A stretch of 64,000 nucleotides of DNA from Anniella stebbinsi (Eukaryota; Chordata; Lepidosauria; Squamata; Anniellidae). Location of the stretch: contig JARDYH010000005.1 in the NCBI GenBank assembly GCA_029215795.1, positions 43,406,001-43,470,000 on the forward strand, read 5' to 3'. Of this stretch, positions 23,241 to 34,290 are shown in pieces. The position numbers were made by a program, and so were the translations under genes. Position 1 is the first letter of the stretch; each line of letters begins with the position of its first letter. The notes under the pieces are model-generated. The model saw only the letters and a program-made list of their open reading frames with translations, did not search any database and was not told the DNA's origin.

Positions 23241-24352
23241 TCAGCTGTGACCACTCACACAGCAGGTCATTTAATAGACCATTTTTGAAGAGATGCAAGT
23301 CATGGGGTAGTTCTGGGGTGTTTGTGAGTGTGTTTCATACTTTCATCCATGTCTGTTTATGGAGTGAATTGGCCTAGGGCTGGGGAGTGAAACTAAGACA
23401 AAGTTTACATTGGGAGAGAGCTGTGTTTTGGGAGAAAAGAAGGACAAGAAACTGTTAGTGAGTGGACATAGCCATTCTTTTGAGTCTGCTCTTCTTTGTT
23501 TCCTCAAACAGCCCAAGTCTGATATTTAAGTTCCATCTCCAAAATGCTTTAGGAAGAGGTGGTGAGAAGCAGCAGAGAGAGCAAGGACCTGTGGCTTAAC
23601 AAGTAACCTTAAGTATCACCACCCTTCCAGGACACTTTTGGTAGAAACAATGTTCAAGGAAAGCCTTGGTCTGTTATTAGTCATCATTCATTGTAAGACT
23701 AGAGTTATATGGTGTTTACATGCCCAGCCCAAGACATGCCCTCCACACACACACCCTTCAAGTCAAGATGCATAACACCAAAGCCCGGTCAAGTTATTTT
23801 GGCATGCCAGGCAGGAAATTCCACAAGCATCTCTCCCCCTCTCACAGACAGTAAAAATACAACAGTAATAATTTAAAAAAAAAAAAACCCAAAAAAACAC
23901 ACAGACAACTTGCTGACCTTACATAACACCCAAAATCAGCTGCCTGGAGTAGGTGCCTCACTTGGCCTAATGGAAAGGCTGGCCCTGGGTCTTTATTACA
24001 GAAACAATTTTTTTAAAAAGGTTATATATCTATTTTCACCTAATGTTTACATAAGGGGTGTGTGCCTGTGTGCCTGCACATATGGAAAGGCTCACAATCC
24101 TCTTCCGAATGCATGCAGGTACACAGTGGCATGAGGTGAAAGAAAACAGCTACAATACATGAGAGGGGACTTTACAGCAATATCAGATTGTACATCTTCC
24201 ATACTCTTCACATGTCAGAAATTCTGTTTTTACCAATATAGTTGTGCATTCTAATTCAACAATGGGATTTTGTTTTGATTTTAGTCACTGGCCATGTCAC
24301 CCCTGACATACAAGTTTCAAGGTCACAACACTTGCAATAAATCATATAAATG
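23241..24352. other. Intergenic sequence
   Basis: Contains an A-tract near 23876. No gene or clear repeat. Confidence 0.5.
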
Positions 24353-24475
24353 GTGAAATCCTATGCACGTTTTGACAGAAGTAAGCCCTACAACTCCCAG
24401 CATACCCCAACCAGCCAAGCTACCTAGGGAGCCGTAGGATTCATTTTTGGCCTAAACAAGGATAGGATTGCACCC
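24353..24475. mobile_element. AATCCTATGCAC element with nested ACTACAACTCCCA insert
   Basis: AAATCCTATGCACG on the left and GGATAGGATTGCACC on the right are inverted termini. In between, CCTACAACTCCCAGCATACC and GGGAGCCGTAGG form a second inner palindrome. Confidence 0.55.
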
Positions 24476-26499
24476 TTCACCATTCTTTAGAATTAGCTTG
24501 TCCAACTCCCTAGGCCAAGGCAAAGATCGCCATCACTCAGCCAGAAATTTTGCCTGCTTCCTATTGAAATGCTTGAAAGTGGACCATCCTGCTTCCTTGG
24601 CAATGACTTCCATTGCTTAAGTACTCCCAGCTGCACATGGGTTTCACCTGTTTTCATTATGGGATCACAGCTGGATTTCAGGAAGTGTTCCCTCAAAAAA
24701 GTACAGTGAGGCAACATGGTACCAAGGTCATGACATTGCCCAACAGATTGTGCTGATAGGAGGTCAGAGCAGTCTGTGCTATGTCCCAGGTGAGAATACT
24801 AAATACACCAGCAGCAAGTTCACAGCTGTATAAACTGTCAGACTTGGATGACATGTGTGATTCAAAGAAAATCATGCACAGATTTATTTATTCCATTAAT
24901 CTGCCCAATAACCAACATTCTCTGGGTGAATTAGTTAAAAGATTAAAATGCCATAGAAACAGTTTAAAACAGATATACCTGGAACAGTTCAGGTGTTCTT
25001 CCTTGAATCTAACCTGAAATGCCCTTCCTGCCATTTAAGCCTATTGACTCCACCACCACTGCTGAAAATAGAACTACTGTCTTCGGAGACAACCGTGTAA
25101 ATATTTGGAAGACAATAAAATGCACTCATACAGCAAGAGACTAAAACAAGTTAACACATATTTAACAGACATTTGTTTTGGCTTTTGGAGAATTAAAAGT
25201 GATGGGCTTGTCGTGGCATAAGTAACTCTGTTACTTATTAGAACCCCAAAGTCCATCAACCAGGGCCAAATGCAAAATGGTGGCTGGAATGGATGAAGAA
25301 CAACATATTCTTTAGAGTTAAGGAACAAGAGTGTTTCTGAGCATGTGCTCAGCCTAGGAATTTGTTTTCAGTACCAGAACTGAGCCTACAGTCCTGTTAC
25401 GCAAAAGTCTACTCCTGATTTTGCCCCCAAAGCTTTCTTCCATCTCAGCAACCTAATTTAGAGGGGCGCTTTTTGTTCCTATTTGGAGTCAGAAACCCTT
25501 GAATATCTCCTGCAGATCACTCAGAGATCTACCAGTAGATCCTGATCTAGGTTCTGCCTGCCCCTGCTATAAAACAATTCTAATAGTTTTAGCTAATCCT
25601 CCCTTAGGAGAGAGGTCACAAGTAATGTTGCATCCCGTCTTCTTGGGAGGAAAGAAGGGAGCAAATGACACGCAGCCACGATCACTGTCAAAGAAAAGTC
25701 GCCAAGGTATTGCTTTGAAATAGGCACCTAGAAGCCTGGTTTACACCAGTTTCCATGAGAGCTATTTTAAAAAGTTGTGTTGGAGAGGTCTCGTGACCAA
25801 ACACCAGCATCCCATTACATGTACGGGGGCAGGGAAGTCACAAGGTGGAGCTGGGGCTGTCAGGCAACAAGACAAATCGCCTCTGCCTCTTGGGCAGGTG
25901 AGTCACTGAAGTGTAGAGGTAAGCTGAGAAGGGAATTCTAACCGCGTACACCCTTGCTAAAGGGTGCATGAAAATATATCCTAGTGGGAAGAAATTGCCG
26001 AGTTGATAGACAGAGAGAGGTTGACCCGAAAAAGGATGTGCTGGCCACGCAATGAAAACAAAGGCCAATTATATAGAGAAGAAAGCAGCCTAAAGCAAGC
26101 ATTACAGCCCATTTAGCTTAAGGAAGAATCCGATCTTAAGTTACAGAGAAAGGTTGACTGCACCTGCGCCCCCAGGGACACAAATCAGAAGGAACGGACA
26201 CAAACAAAATGCGTGCTGGGGAGAGAAGGGGAGAAACCACGGCATCAATTCCCGGAGCACGGCACGTGCAGCCATACTGGAGCATATGCCCGGCTCCCCA
26301 CCACCACCACCAAAAAAAACACCAAATGATCCATAGGTCCTGACTCTCATTCTAAAGCACAAAGCAGAAGCTGACCATTCCACTACACAAACACGGTTTT
26401 AGATCTTTCTAGTCCCTTTTGAGAAGAAGTCAATCGATTTGAAAGATTCTCCCCCCCCAAAACGCCCTAAGACTTTTTAACCCTGCAGTCGGTGCTTCA
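24476..26499. other. Intergenic sequence
   Basis: No gene or clear repeat recognised. CpG content increases towards the right as the promoter-like region is approached. Confidence 0.5.
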
Positions 26500-26864
26500 A
26501 ATTCAATTATGAAAACAGATACATGTTACTGTATAACGCCATACGCACGCGCGCAAACACGTTTGGGTTTTGTTTTCTCAAAAGCAGCCATCTCATCCCC
26601 CAGGCTCACAGTTTTACGCTTCCCACAGGGATCTCGTTCCCTAGATTGCTCACTCCCCGCCCCCTTCCGCACGCCTTAACATCCCCAAACACCCCGGGAT
26701 ACAAGTCACTGCCCGCGAGGTTAGGCGGTTTCACCTCGCATCTCCCTCCTGCAGGCGGGCTGCTTTGAAACTTCGCGGCGGTGGGTAGGCGCTGTTCCCT
26801 CGCTAATGCTAGCATTAAAGTAACGGATCCGGAATGCAAAGCAATAAGGGAAGATTGTCGAGAT

Positions 26865-26865
<1 letters not shown>

Positions 26866-26895
<30 letters not shown>
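26866..26895 (+). repeat. (CA)n microsatellite
   Basis: About 15 uninterrupted CA units inside the GC-rich promoter-like region. A shorter run mixing GCGC and CACA follows at 27150-27190. Confidence 0.95.
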
Positions 26896-26896
<1 letters not shown>

Positions 26897-27246
26897 GTAG
26901 TGCGCGCAAAATGGTTTTATTCTCTCTCCACTTCCCTCTTCTCTGTGCTCGGATTTCGCAAGGTTTTGCCCATTCATTACGCCCACTCCTGTGATGTCTC
27001 AGTAACACCAGCAAAGATGTCCTCACACGGGGTGGGAAGAGTTGAGAGAGGATAAAGCGATCATTACTACACCATCATTTTAAAAGAAAGCACACCATCA
27101 GACCCTTCTTCGTTTTGCCGGTTGGGATGAAAAAATCAATACAAAGAGACACATGCGCGCGCGCACGCACACATACACCTCCACACCCATTCCTCAAACG
27201 CCAGCACCGTGGAGGATGCGAAGCACCCCAGTGTTTACCCAAAGCG

Positions 27247-27252
27247 ACTTAC
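27247..27252 (-). promoter_or_regulatory. Strong splice donor GTAAGT
   Basis: Minus-strand GGAG|GTAAGT matches the vertebrate U1 consensus at eight of nine positions (GAG instead of CAG). It defines the end of the candidate first exon. Confidence 0.5.
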
Positions 27253-28050
27253 CTCCAGCGCATCACCCACGATGAGAAACTGAAAAAAGCCGGCAATAAT
27301 TATATTCCATATATATGTAGGCGGAGAGGGACACAAAAGAAGGCGCCGCCATCCCCAAATTATTTTAGGTATGGCAAAGTGTCCAAATCCAACAAGGGGG
27401 AGGGAAAGGAAGAAAAAGCATCGCTGCGAGGCACCGATAAAATAATCCAGAGCCGAGGAAACCCAAGTGCACGTGTGTCCAAGTGTTCCTCCTTCCAACA
27501 TCTTCCTTTTAAGGAATAGGCGCGTCTTCCCCAAAGGGCGCCGCAAGAGCATCCAAAAGGCATAAATCCAACACAGGTTTGTTTCCAAGGAGAAGATGCT
27601 TTTAGATAGTAGACCGTATACAATTCGCCGAGAGAAGGGGAAGAAGGTGCTAGTAGCAAGGATTAAGCTACCTCGCCCACCGCCGGCCCGGCTCCGCCAC
27701 TTAAACAGAGGATTCTGCAGATTTACAGGAACAGTCGCGTAATCTCCCACAATTTCTGCCTATTAGAATCTCTCCTCCTCTCTCTCTTTCTGCCTAAGGA
27801 GCGAAGAAGGGTCCCATCAAAGCATCCGGAAGGGAACGAAGCTGGACGAAAGCCTTGCAATATCTCAGACCAGTTTCTCTTTCTCGCTCTCTTGCACAGT
27901 ATATGCAGAAAGCATCCACCAATCCCACAGGGATCTCAGTCCAGCCCCTTCCAAGGACGCCTGCCGTTGCTGCAGCGCTGAAATCCGCAAAACCCGTTCC
28001 AGAAGACGTCGTTCAAGCACCGGAACCCTCCCACTACCCGCGCTTCCCTG
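27253..28050 (-). ncRNA. Candidate first exon of an unnamed minus-strand transcript
   Basis: The exon is bounded upstream by the start expected from the TATA box and downstream by CTGGAG|GTAAGT, a near-perfect donor whose GT lies at 27251-27252. Length would be about 800 nt. The longest frame inside starts with ATG at 27750 and stays open for about 166 codons up to the donor. Its translation is rich in aromatic and hydrophobic residues and matches no family I know, so I treat the transcript as non-coding. SLC39A11 is transcribed in the same direction to the right; in human the minus-strand lncRNA LINC00511 begins just beyond the SLC39A11 3' end. A positional counterpart is possible but no sequence similarity is claimed. 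Confidence 0.4.
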
Positions 28051-28078
28051 CCTATTGCTTGTCTCGAGCCATTCCTGT

Positions 28079-28087
28079 CTTTATATA
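28079..28087 (-). promoter_or_regulatory. TATA box of candidate minus-strand promoter
   Basis: The minus-strand sequence GTATATAAAGACAGG contains a full TATAWAAR match. Transcription would start about 25-30 bp further, near 28050. The motif sits in GC-rich sequence below the ZNF143-type site, which makes a chance match less likely than in the AT-rich flanks. Confidence 0.5.
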
Positions 28088-28134
28088 CTCTACGGCCGCA
28101 GGCTCGTTTTGACTGCGGCAAGATAAGCCAGAGA

Positions 28135-28154
28135 GCATCACGGGAGTCGTAGTT
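28135..28154 (-). promoter_or_regulatory. ZNF143/THAP11-type promoter motif
   Basis: The minus strand reads ACTACGACTCCCGTGATGC, which fits the known core ACTAYRNNNCCCR exactly and keeps the 3' ATGC of the full ZNF143 site. It lies 48 bp upstream of the TATA box on the same strand. This motif is usually found just upstream of transcription starts in CpG-rich promoters. Confidence 0.6.
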
Positions 28155-28384
28155 TTCTCCTCTCCCAAGGCTGCTGCTGCTGAACCAACCAAGCCTCTGT
28201 ATTTCTCCAGAGAACTGTGGTTGCTGGATAATGAAGCCCGCCTGCCTGACACAGGGCCTGGGTGAGCGCCACGACTTTGCCCAGACCCAACACCTCCCGC
28301 AGTTCTGTAACAACCAGTGTGAGAAAAATCTCAGTGACTCAAAAATTCGCTTCAATCCAATTTTTATTTAATGGCAGCATACAT

Positions 28385-28478
28385 GAGCCTCCTCCTCCTC
28401 CTCCTCCCCATTTTATCCTCACAACAACCATGTAAGGTAGGTGAGACTGAAAATCAGTGGCTGGCCCAGAATATTACA
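28385..28478 (+). mobile_element. MIR-like SINE fragment
   Basis: CCTC triplets, then TTTATCCTCACAACAACCATG, TAAGGTAGGTGAGACTGA and GTGGCTGGCCCA, the usual body of this SINE. Confidence 0.65.
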
Positions 28479-28844
28479 TTTCACTTCCCGATAGCTGATG
28501 CTCTCTAGACAATCAATTTAATCTAACTCTGTATTTCTTTTTCTGTGTGCCACCAAGGCAGCTACTAAGACTTTTACCTTAAAGTAGAAACATAAAAACC
28601 TGCCACTGTCCTGCCTCACTCACAGAATTGTACAGGGAACCTACACATCACTGTCTTCCACTCATAACCCTCCCATATTTCCCCACTGCTTCTTCTGTCT
28701 TTGTGGTTGCTGTTGTTTTGTTTGATTAACACAGAAAATTTGTTAAGGAGAAAAAGATGGAACAGCTGCACTATGCCTTCCCATTACTAGCACTAGGAGT
28801 CCTCCAAATGGAGCACACTTCCAAGTCTGTCGGACTGTTAGTCT
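28479..28844. other. Intergenic sequence
   Basis: Nothing recognised. Confidence 0.5.
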
Positions 28845-29150
28845 TTCTATTTATTTTATTTATTTATTTTATTCCATTTATATAGCCAAAGCTCTCTGGG
28901 TGGTTTACAAAAATTAAAAACACTGAACATTAAAAACACCGATATACAAAATTTAAAAGCATAAAAACCATAAAAACAAGTTATACTTACAATATCCTTT
29001 AAAAACAACAATTCTGGGTCAATGCACAACAACAAGAACAACAACAACACAAAACCCTCATCATATGCTGATAAATGCCTGGGAGAAGAGGAAAGTCTTG
29101 ACCTGGCGTTGAAAAGATAACAATGTTGGCACCAGGTGAGCCTCATCGGG
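28845..29150 (-). mobile_element. LINE 3'-end fragment, minus orientation
   Basis: TTTATTTTATTTATTTATTT, then ATATAGCCAAAGCTCTCTGGG and TGGTTTACAAAAATTAAAAA, followed by GGAAAGTCTTGACCTGGCG. Reverse-oriented 3' region of an L2/CR1-type LINE. Confidence 0.6.
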
Positions 29151-29420
29151 GAGATAATTCTATCTCAGTATTGTCTGTACTAGCGGTGCAGATCCTGGAC
29201 CCACCTTTAGTCTGAACATACAGTTTGGCTCCTCCTCCACCACTACCAGATCTTTGTATGGCAGTGGTAGTGCTGCAACCCGGCAGTGAGTCCTGACCCA
29301 CCTGTTGAAGACCAGTGCGCTCACTGACTGACAGTGAGAGGGTTCGAGCATGTTTCCCGGTCTCACCTAGAGATGCCAAGGACTGAACCTGAGACTTTCT
29401 GCGTGCAAAGTAAGGGCCAT
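29151..29420 (-). mobile_element. tRNA-headed SINE remnant
   Basis: The right end reads GATGCCAAGGACTGAACCTG, then TTTCTGCGTGCAAAG and GGGCCATAGCTCAGTG, a tRNA-like head on the minus strand. The left part is diverged or carries another insertion. Confidence 0.5.
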
Positions 29421-29649
29421 AGCTCAGTGCTGGCTAACAAAATGCAAAAATGATGAAATGCAGATGTCACCATGCATAACTCCTCCAAATTTTGATATAT
29501 GCCATACAGAGGGGGTAAATTTAGGGCTAGCCACTTCTCCATTTTAATTTGCAGTCCAAGTGAACATGTTTGATGAACATGTTGTGCCAGTATCCCACTA
29601 TGTGTCCAGTTAATGGTTGCCTCCATTGGAGTTATGGGACAAGTCCAGC

Positions 29650-29737
29650 CAAAACCTATGCATGCTTTCTAAGAAGTAAGCCAGAGGATTTCAGTGGGTG
29701 TTAGTCACAAGAAAGTGTGCATAGGATTGCAGGCTTA
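29650..29737. mobile_element. AAGTAAG / CTATGCA element
   Basis: CCTATGCATGCTTTCTAAGAAGTAAGCC and the inverted GTGTGCATAGGATTGCAGG flank a short centre. Confidence 0.55.
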
Positions 29738-29879
29738 ATGAATTTGCTAATCAAGTTATCTTTATCCCTATGCTATAGGATGAATTTACATCTAGCAGAA
29801 GCATAACCCTACCCAAATTGGATTTGCGCTGCAATCCAACACATACTTGAGAATATGCCCCACTGAATATCATGTTTTA

Positions 29880-30496
29880 TCTTTTACTCTGCCTTTATAT
29901 TATTTTAACACAGCTTTTCAGATTTGCTATGCTTAGCTTAATTTTATGTTCTGGTTGTTTTATTGCGTTTTAAGATTTTACTGTAAATTTGATATTACTG
30001 GTCGTTTGAATAAAGGGCAGGATGTAAATCTTAGTAACCAATAGTAAATAATAAGAGTGGGACTTACTTCTGAGTAAACATGCACTGGATTGTGCTGCTA
30101 AGCTAATGTATACATCAATTCTACCTAAACGTGCTCTGGATCCCTGGCAATCTGACACAAGCACAACATCACTGCAAATAATATTGATGTAATGCCATGT
30201 TCCGTGACGCAGTGGCATAGTTGTTGTGCTCTATTAATGTGCTGGGTGCAGCAAGTTATCAGATGCGACTGCTAGCTCGATTTACTTTTAGTTTTATTCA
30301 GTATCCATTTGTTTAATGGTTTGAGGATCAAACAAATTAAATATATTACCAAATGTAAGAAGCACTGGTGAATGGTGAGGCATGAGGCGCAATTGTTTTG
30401 CACAAGTGGGAAAACTATATTAGCCTCTCTCTTACTTTAACTTTTCAACAATAAAATTATATAAAGATAACGTTGTGGAAGTTATTATCTTCAAAC
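29880..30496. other. AT-rich intergenic sequence
   Basis: No gene; holds only the short fragment at 30055-30100. Confidence 0.5.
30055..30100. mobile_element. Fragment of the same AAGTAAG family
   Basis: GTGGGACTTACTTCTGAGTA followed by ACATGCACTGGATTGTGCTGC. Confidence 0.6.
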
Positions 30497-30700
30497 ATAT
30501 GAATATTAGAAGCTGCCTTATACAGAGTCAGATGACTGGTCCATCAAGCCCAGTATTGTCAACACTGACTGGCAGCGATGGCTCTCCAGGGTTTTAGGCA
30601 GGAATATTTCCAGCTTTACCCCAAAATGCCAAGGATTGAACCTGGGACCTTCTACATGCAAAGCATATACTCTACATTTGAGCTTCAGACCCTGTAGCTA
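30497..30700 (-). mobile_element. tRNA-headed SINE, near full length
   Basis: Tail side at left: GAAGCTGCCTTATACAGAGTC, then CCCAGTATTGTCAACACTGACTGGCAGCG. Head side at right: GGATTGAACCTGGGACCTTC and ATGCAAAGCATATACTCTAC, reverse of tRNA-like B and A boxes. Confidence 0.75.
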
Positions 30701-31705
30701 GCTGCACTGCACTAGCTGCACTGCAGTATCTCTGTGAAGTTTGTGGGGTGGGGGGGAATTGATACAAAGCTCCTATTACTTCACATCCCATCTCTGACTT
30801 GGCACTCTGTGGCCTTTTCTTTCAGAGATCATTTTACACCTCAAATGGTTCAGCTTTCAAAATGTGGCAGCAAACAACACAGTGGATGGGAATAACAATG
30901 TCACTCACTCACACACACACACACAAATACGTTGTAAATACAAGGTAGTGGTTACTTAGCAGGGGAGAAATAATGGCATCAGCTCTAGAAGTGACAGATG
31001 ATAATTTGATATTTATAGTCCTGTTGGAAGGTGTTAGGTAATGCTTAGATGAGCATCCCTGTCACTCACCTGTTAAGCATTTTAATCATTTCCAGGCCTA
31101 CTGCTCTAGCACACTTCCAAGATGGAAACTGAAGGAGATTTTTCTACTCCACTGTAAACTGCTAGTGGATGTAAACTGTCCTAGGGAAGTATGTAATCCT
31201 TAGTGTCAAAATCATGAAAGGAGCTTTTAGGGCTACCCATATAAAAATAAATTCACATATGGTTGATTGTTGGAAGAATTCAGAAGTTGGGCTGGGAACG
31301 CATGGCTGTGGTAGGAGTCAATGGTCCTAGGCAGGAGAGGCACACATAATATAGCTCTTGTTGAGGAGGGACCCCCAAAATAGGCATAGCTTCCTTGCTG
31401 GGCTCCCAGTTCTTGGACTCACAAGTTGTAAGCACAAAGAACTGGGTTAATGATATTAGTGCTGCTGCCCATTGAAACTGTAGGGCTCAAGGCTAGCCTG
31501 GTTAGCCAAAATAGCCACATACTCAGCCACCCAACCATACCTGAAGCACCCTCAGCAACCTGAAACACCTCCACCTTCTACCTGAAGTAGCTCCATCCTG
31601 CTCAGTAACTCTTTCTTGTCCTTACCAATTGTCTTCCATTCCACCCTGCACCAAGGGACTCTGCTGTTGCTGGTATTTTCTGACTCAGCCCATGCCTGTA
31701 TATCA
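30701..31705. other. Intergenic sequence
   Basis: A short (CA)n at 30908-30926; otherwise unassigned. A direct repeat of AGCTGCACTGCA occurs at its left edge. Confidence 0.5.
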
Positions 31706-31846
31706 GCGGTGGGGAACATGTGGCTCTCCAGATGTTCTTGGACTGCAACTCCCAGCAGCCCTAGCTAGCATACCCAAGGGGGAGGGCTGAAGAGAATTGC
31801 AGTCCAACAACATCTGGACGGCTACATGTTGCCCATCCCTGCTGTA
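31706..31846. mobile_element. GGACTGCAACTCCCA palindromic element
   Basis: GGTGGGGAACATGTGGCTC...TGGACTGCAACTCCCAGCAG on the left; AATTGCAGTCCAACAACATC...GCCCATCCCTG on the right. Sister type of the ACTACAACTCCCA family. Confidence 0.75.
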
Positions 31847-31950
31847 TATATTCCCTCTGGGCATGAGAGATGAGACAGAAGGATAAAGTGTATGCCACTT
31901 GTTAACATCTGGGGTGATCAATATCTCAGCGTCTACGTCCCACTGCCTAT

Positions 31951-32090
31951 GCAGCCTTCCCCAACCCCTGGTGCTCTCCAGATGTTTCGGGCTACAACTC
32001 CCAACATTCCTGACCATTAGCCATGATGACTGGGTTGGATGGGAGTTGAAACCCAAAATATCCAGAGGGCACCTAGATGGGGGAGGCCAG
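31951..32090. mobile_element. ACTACAACTCCCA palindromic element
   Basis: GCAGCCTTCCCCAACCCCTG, CCAGATGTTTCGGGCTACAA on the left; GGGAGTTGAAACCCAAAATA, AGAGGGCACCTAGATGGGG on the right. Confidence 0.75.
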
Positions 32091-34081
32091 GACAAACAGT
32101 CAGGATATTTTTATACTTAACCTGCAACAGGAGACCCAAGATCACCTGTGGCTTTCATATGATAGACACAAGGACTGACTGTGCTACTCTCATTATTCCA
32201 CAGAGACCTCCTGGTTCAAGAGAATAAAGGATGCTTTGAATTGTTCATATGGGCCTGTGGGGAAACCACCACTAATTCTTTGTATCTTAGAAACATCTGG
32301 TCGACATATTCTTGAGCCTGCAGGCACTTCTTTTCCCTTTTCTTTTTTTTTAAACCATCCTTAATTTACCTGTTTCGTACTTTCTTTATCTTGCTTGCTG
32401 GCCATGCTGTTCGATTCCTCCCAGCCCCACCTCCAAGCACCCAGGCCGTTTTAATTATTAGAACATTTGCTTCCTTCAGCCCTCTCTCTTTCCCGCTCTC
32501 TCCCAAGCTCCCCCTCCCCATCTCAGCAGTGGTTAAGGAATGCAAAAGAGGAATGCTGTCCTCTCACAAGTAAGTTGAGGAAGGGGAGGAGACTATCACT
32601 TTAAAACAATGACTTTATGTTTCCAGCCAAAGCTGTAGTCACGCAAGGCGCTCTTCCTCCCTCCCCCCTCCTCTCTCTCTCTCTCTCATATAAACAAACT
32701 TCTGAAAGATTTTCAGCTCTCTGTATACATCAAAAGCATTCCAGACTTTCGAAATGGCACTACAGACACAACATTTAGAGCTGAGTTCGAATCCCTGTAC
32801 ATATAGGTTCTCCTTATACAATACTGCAGAAATCTACCTCTTCCTCTCAAGTTTCCTAACGTGGAAATTTGGTTCCGGCTTTGACTATTGCAGTTTCCTT
32901 AAGCTGATATTATCTGACCTCTGTTCAAAACTGTTCTCATTTCTCCTCAAACCCCTACATAGGGTCTCCATCCAGCACAAAGATCTCTGTAAAGCAATGC
33001 CTTGCCCAGTGTTTCTGCCCCACATTATTTCCCATGATATCCCTTAAATGCCTCCTTAAACGACTCCATCTTTTCTTGATGCTAACCCATCTGCCTGGCC
33101 CTTCATCCCAGAACTCCTATGTAGCATTACCTATACATTGATGCTCTTCAAAGTGAGAATCTTTGGCTTCCTCCACTAGTTCTCACTCCAAACGGAAACA
33201 AAGTCAAAACACATGCAACTGCATTAGCATCTGTTTATATATTTACTAGCAAATGAACGCAGTTTAGCATGAGTTGGAATAGCCCTGAGTTTATTATGGC
33301 AAAGCCTTCAAGCAAAGTTATGCAGCTATCAGGGCTGAACACACCTGAGCGAAGCCATACCCACTAGCACCCCTAGGCACTGTCCCTGCCATGGGGTACC
33401 CTGATAGCCCCCTGGGGTAGGGGTCTGTGTGCTGCCCCACAGGGGTCTGTGTGCTGCCCCACAGTAGGGGGAATGGCAGCCATATAACTAAGCTTTTCTA
33501 CATGAAGCTGCAATCAGCTGTATCTACTTTTAGTTTCGCTGCAAAATTGAGATCCAAGCACTACACAAGTAGTGTTTCCTTTCCTGCTTTTCCACTACAT
33601 AATCTCTAGGTGGCACTGTGTTATAGTGGAATAGTGCAAATACATAAGACAAAAATTCACTTTCTTTCGCTTTCACAATTAAATATCACATTTTTCATGC
33701 TCTAAAAAAAACTTGCTGAAAGTGCTCGTTAGACACAGAAGTGAAACTGGAGGGTCACATCATCATCTACATAACCTGCAAACAACGGCAAGTAGGGAAT
33801 GATGAGCACACAATAAATGTCTCATGTAGAAAACCCCTTAGTCTCTTGGTTTACTTCCTCCTAGCTTCAAAAAATATAGACTACAAACTATGCAGTGGTT
33901 AGGCCTAGTGATTGAAAATGGAACTGCAGGCTTCAAGCACACAGACACACTGAATGTATTTTTAAAACCGAATCATCCCCAATGTGCACACCCCTTGGGC
34001 TCCCTTAGTATGCATGCCACATGTCAGGTTAGTCTGGGTTTCATAGTCTTGAAGCTATGGCACTGTCAGACACACATCCAC
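32091..34081. other. Intergenic sequence
   Basis: No gene recognised. Contains two GGAATG (TEAD-type) sites 13 bp apart at 32537 and 32550, a (TC)n near 32671-32687, and a 22-bp tandem duplication at 33420-33463 (GGGGTCTGTGTGCTGCCCCA twice). Confidence 0.5.
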
Positions 34082-34290
34082 TTTTATGATGGTAGATATA
34101 TGACTTTTATGTCCCACTTGTCCTCCAAGGACCTCAAAGGGGCAGAAATGCTTTCCTGTCCCATTGGATTCTCACAACAACCCTATGAAGTAACTTTAAG
34201 TTAAGAGGACGTGACTGACCACCCAAAGTCATCCAACGAGCATCATAGCTGAGTGGGGGTTGACTCTAAGCCTCCCAAGCCTCCTAAGCA
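34082..34290 (+). mobile_element. MIR-like SINE
   Basis: TTATGTCCCACTTGTCCTCC, TTCTCACAACAACCCTATGAAG, TGACTGACCACCCAAAGTCATCCA and GAGTGGGGGTTGACTC in the usual order. Confidence 0.65.

Larger units (their letters stand above)
26500..28360. promoter_or_regulatory. CpG-rich promoter-like region
   Basis: GC content and CpG frequency rise clearly above the surrounding AT-rich sequence, most strongly at 26640-26790, 27480-27560, 27680-27720 and 27950-28130. Within it are a TATA box, a ZNF143-type motif and a strong minus-strand splice donor. It is the only such region in the window not explained by a transposon. It is about 30 kb downstream of the SLC39A11 3' end, so it cannot be that gene's promoter. 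Confidence 0.6.

Noticed and set aside
30640..30700. tRNA-like sequence (also at 35590, 45280, 62320 and 17325)
   Set aside because: These are heads of SINEs joined to SINE bodies, without an intact cloverleaf; not tRNA genes.
33420..33463. Adjacent direct repeats considered as a CRISPR-like array
   Set aside because: Only two units with no spacers, in a vertebrate genome; a plain tandem duplication.
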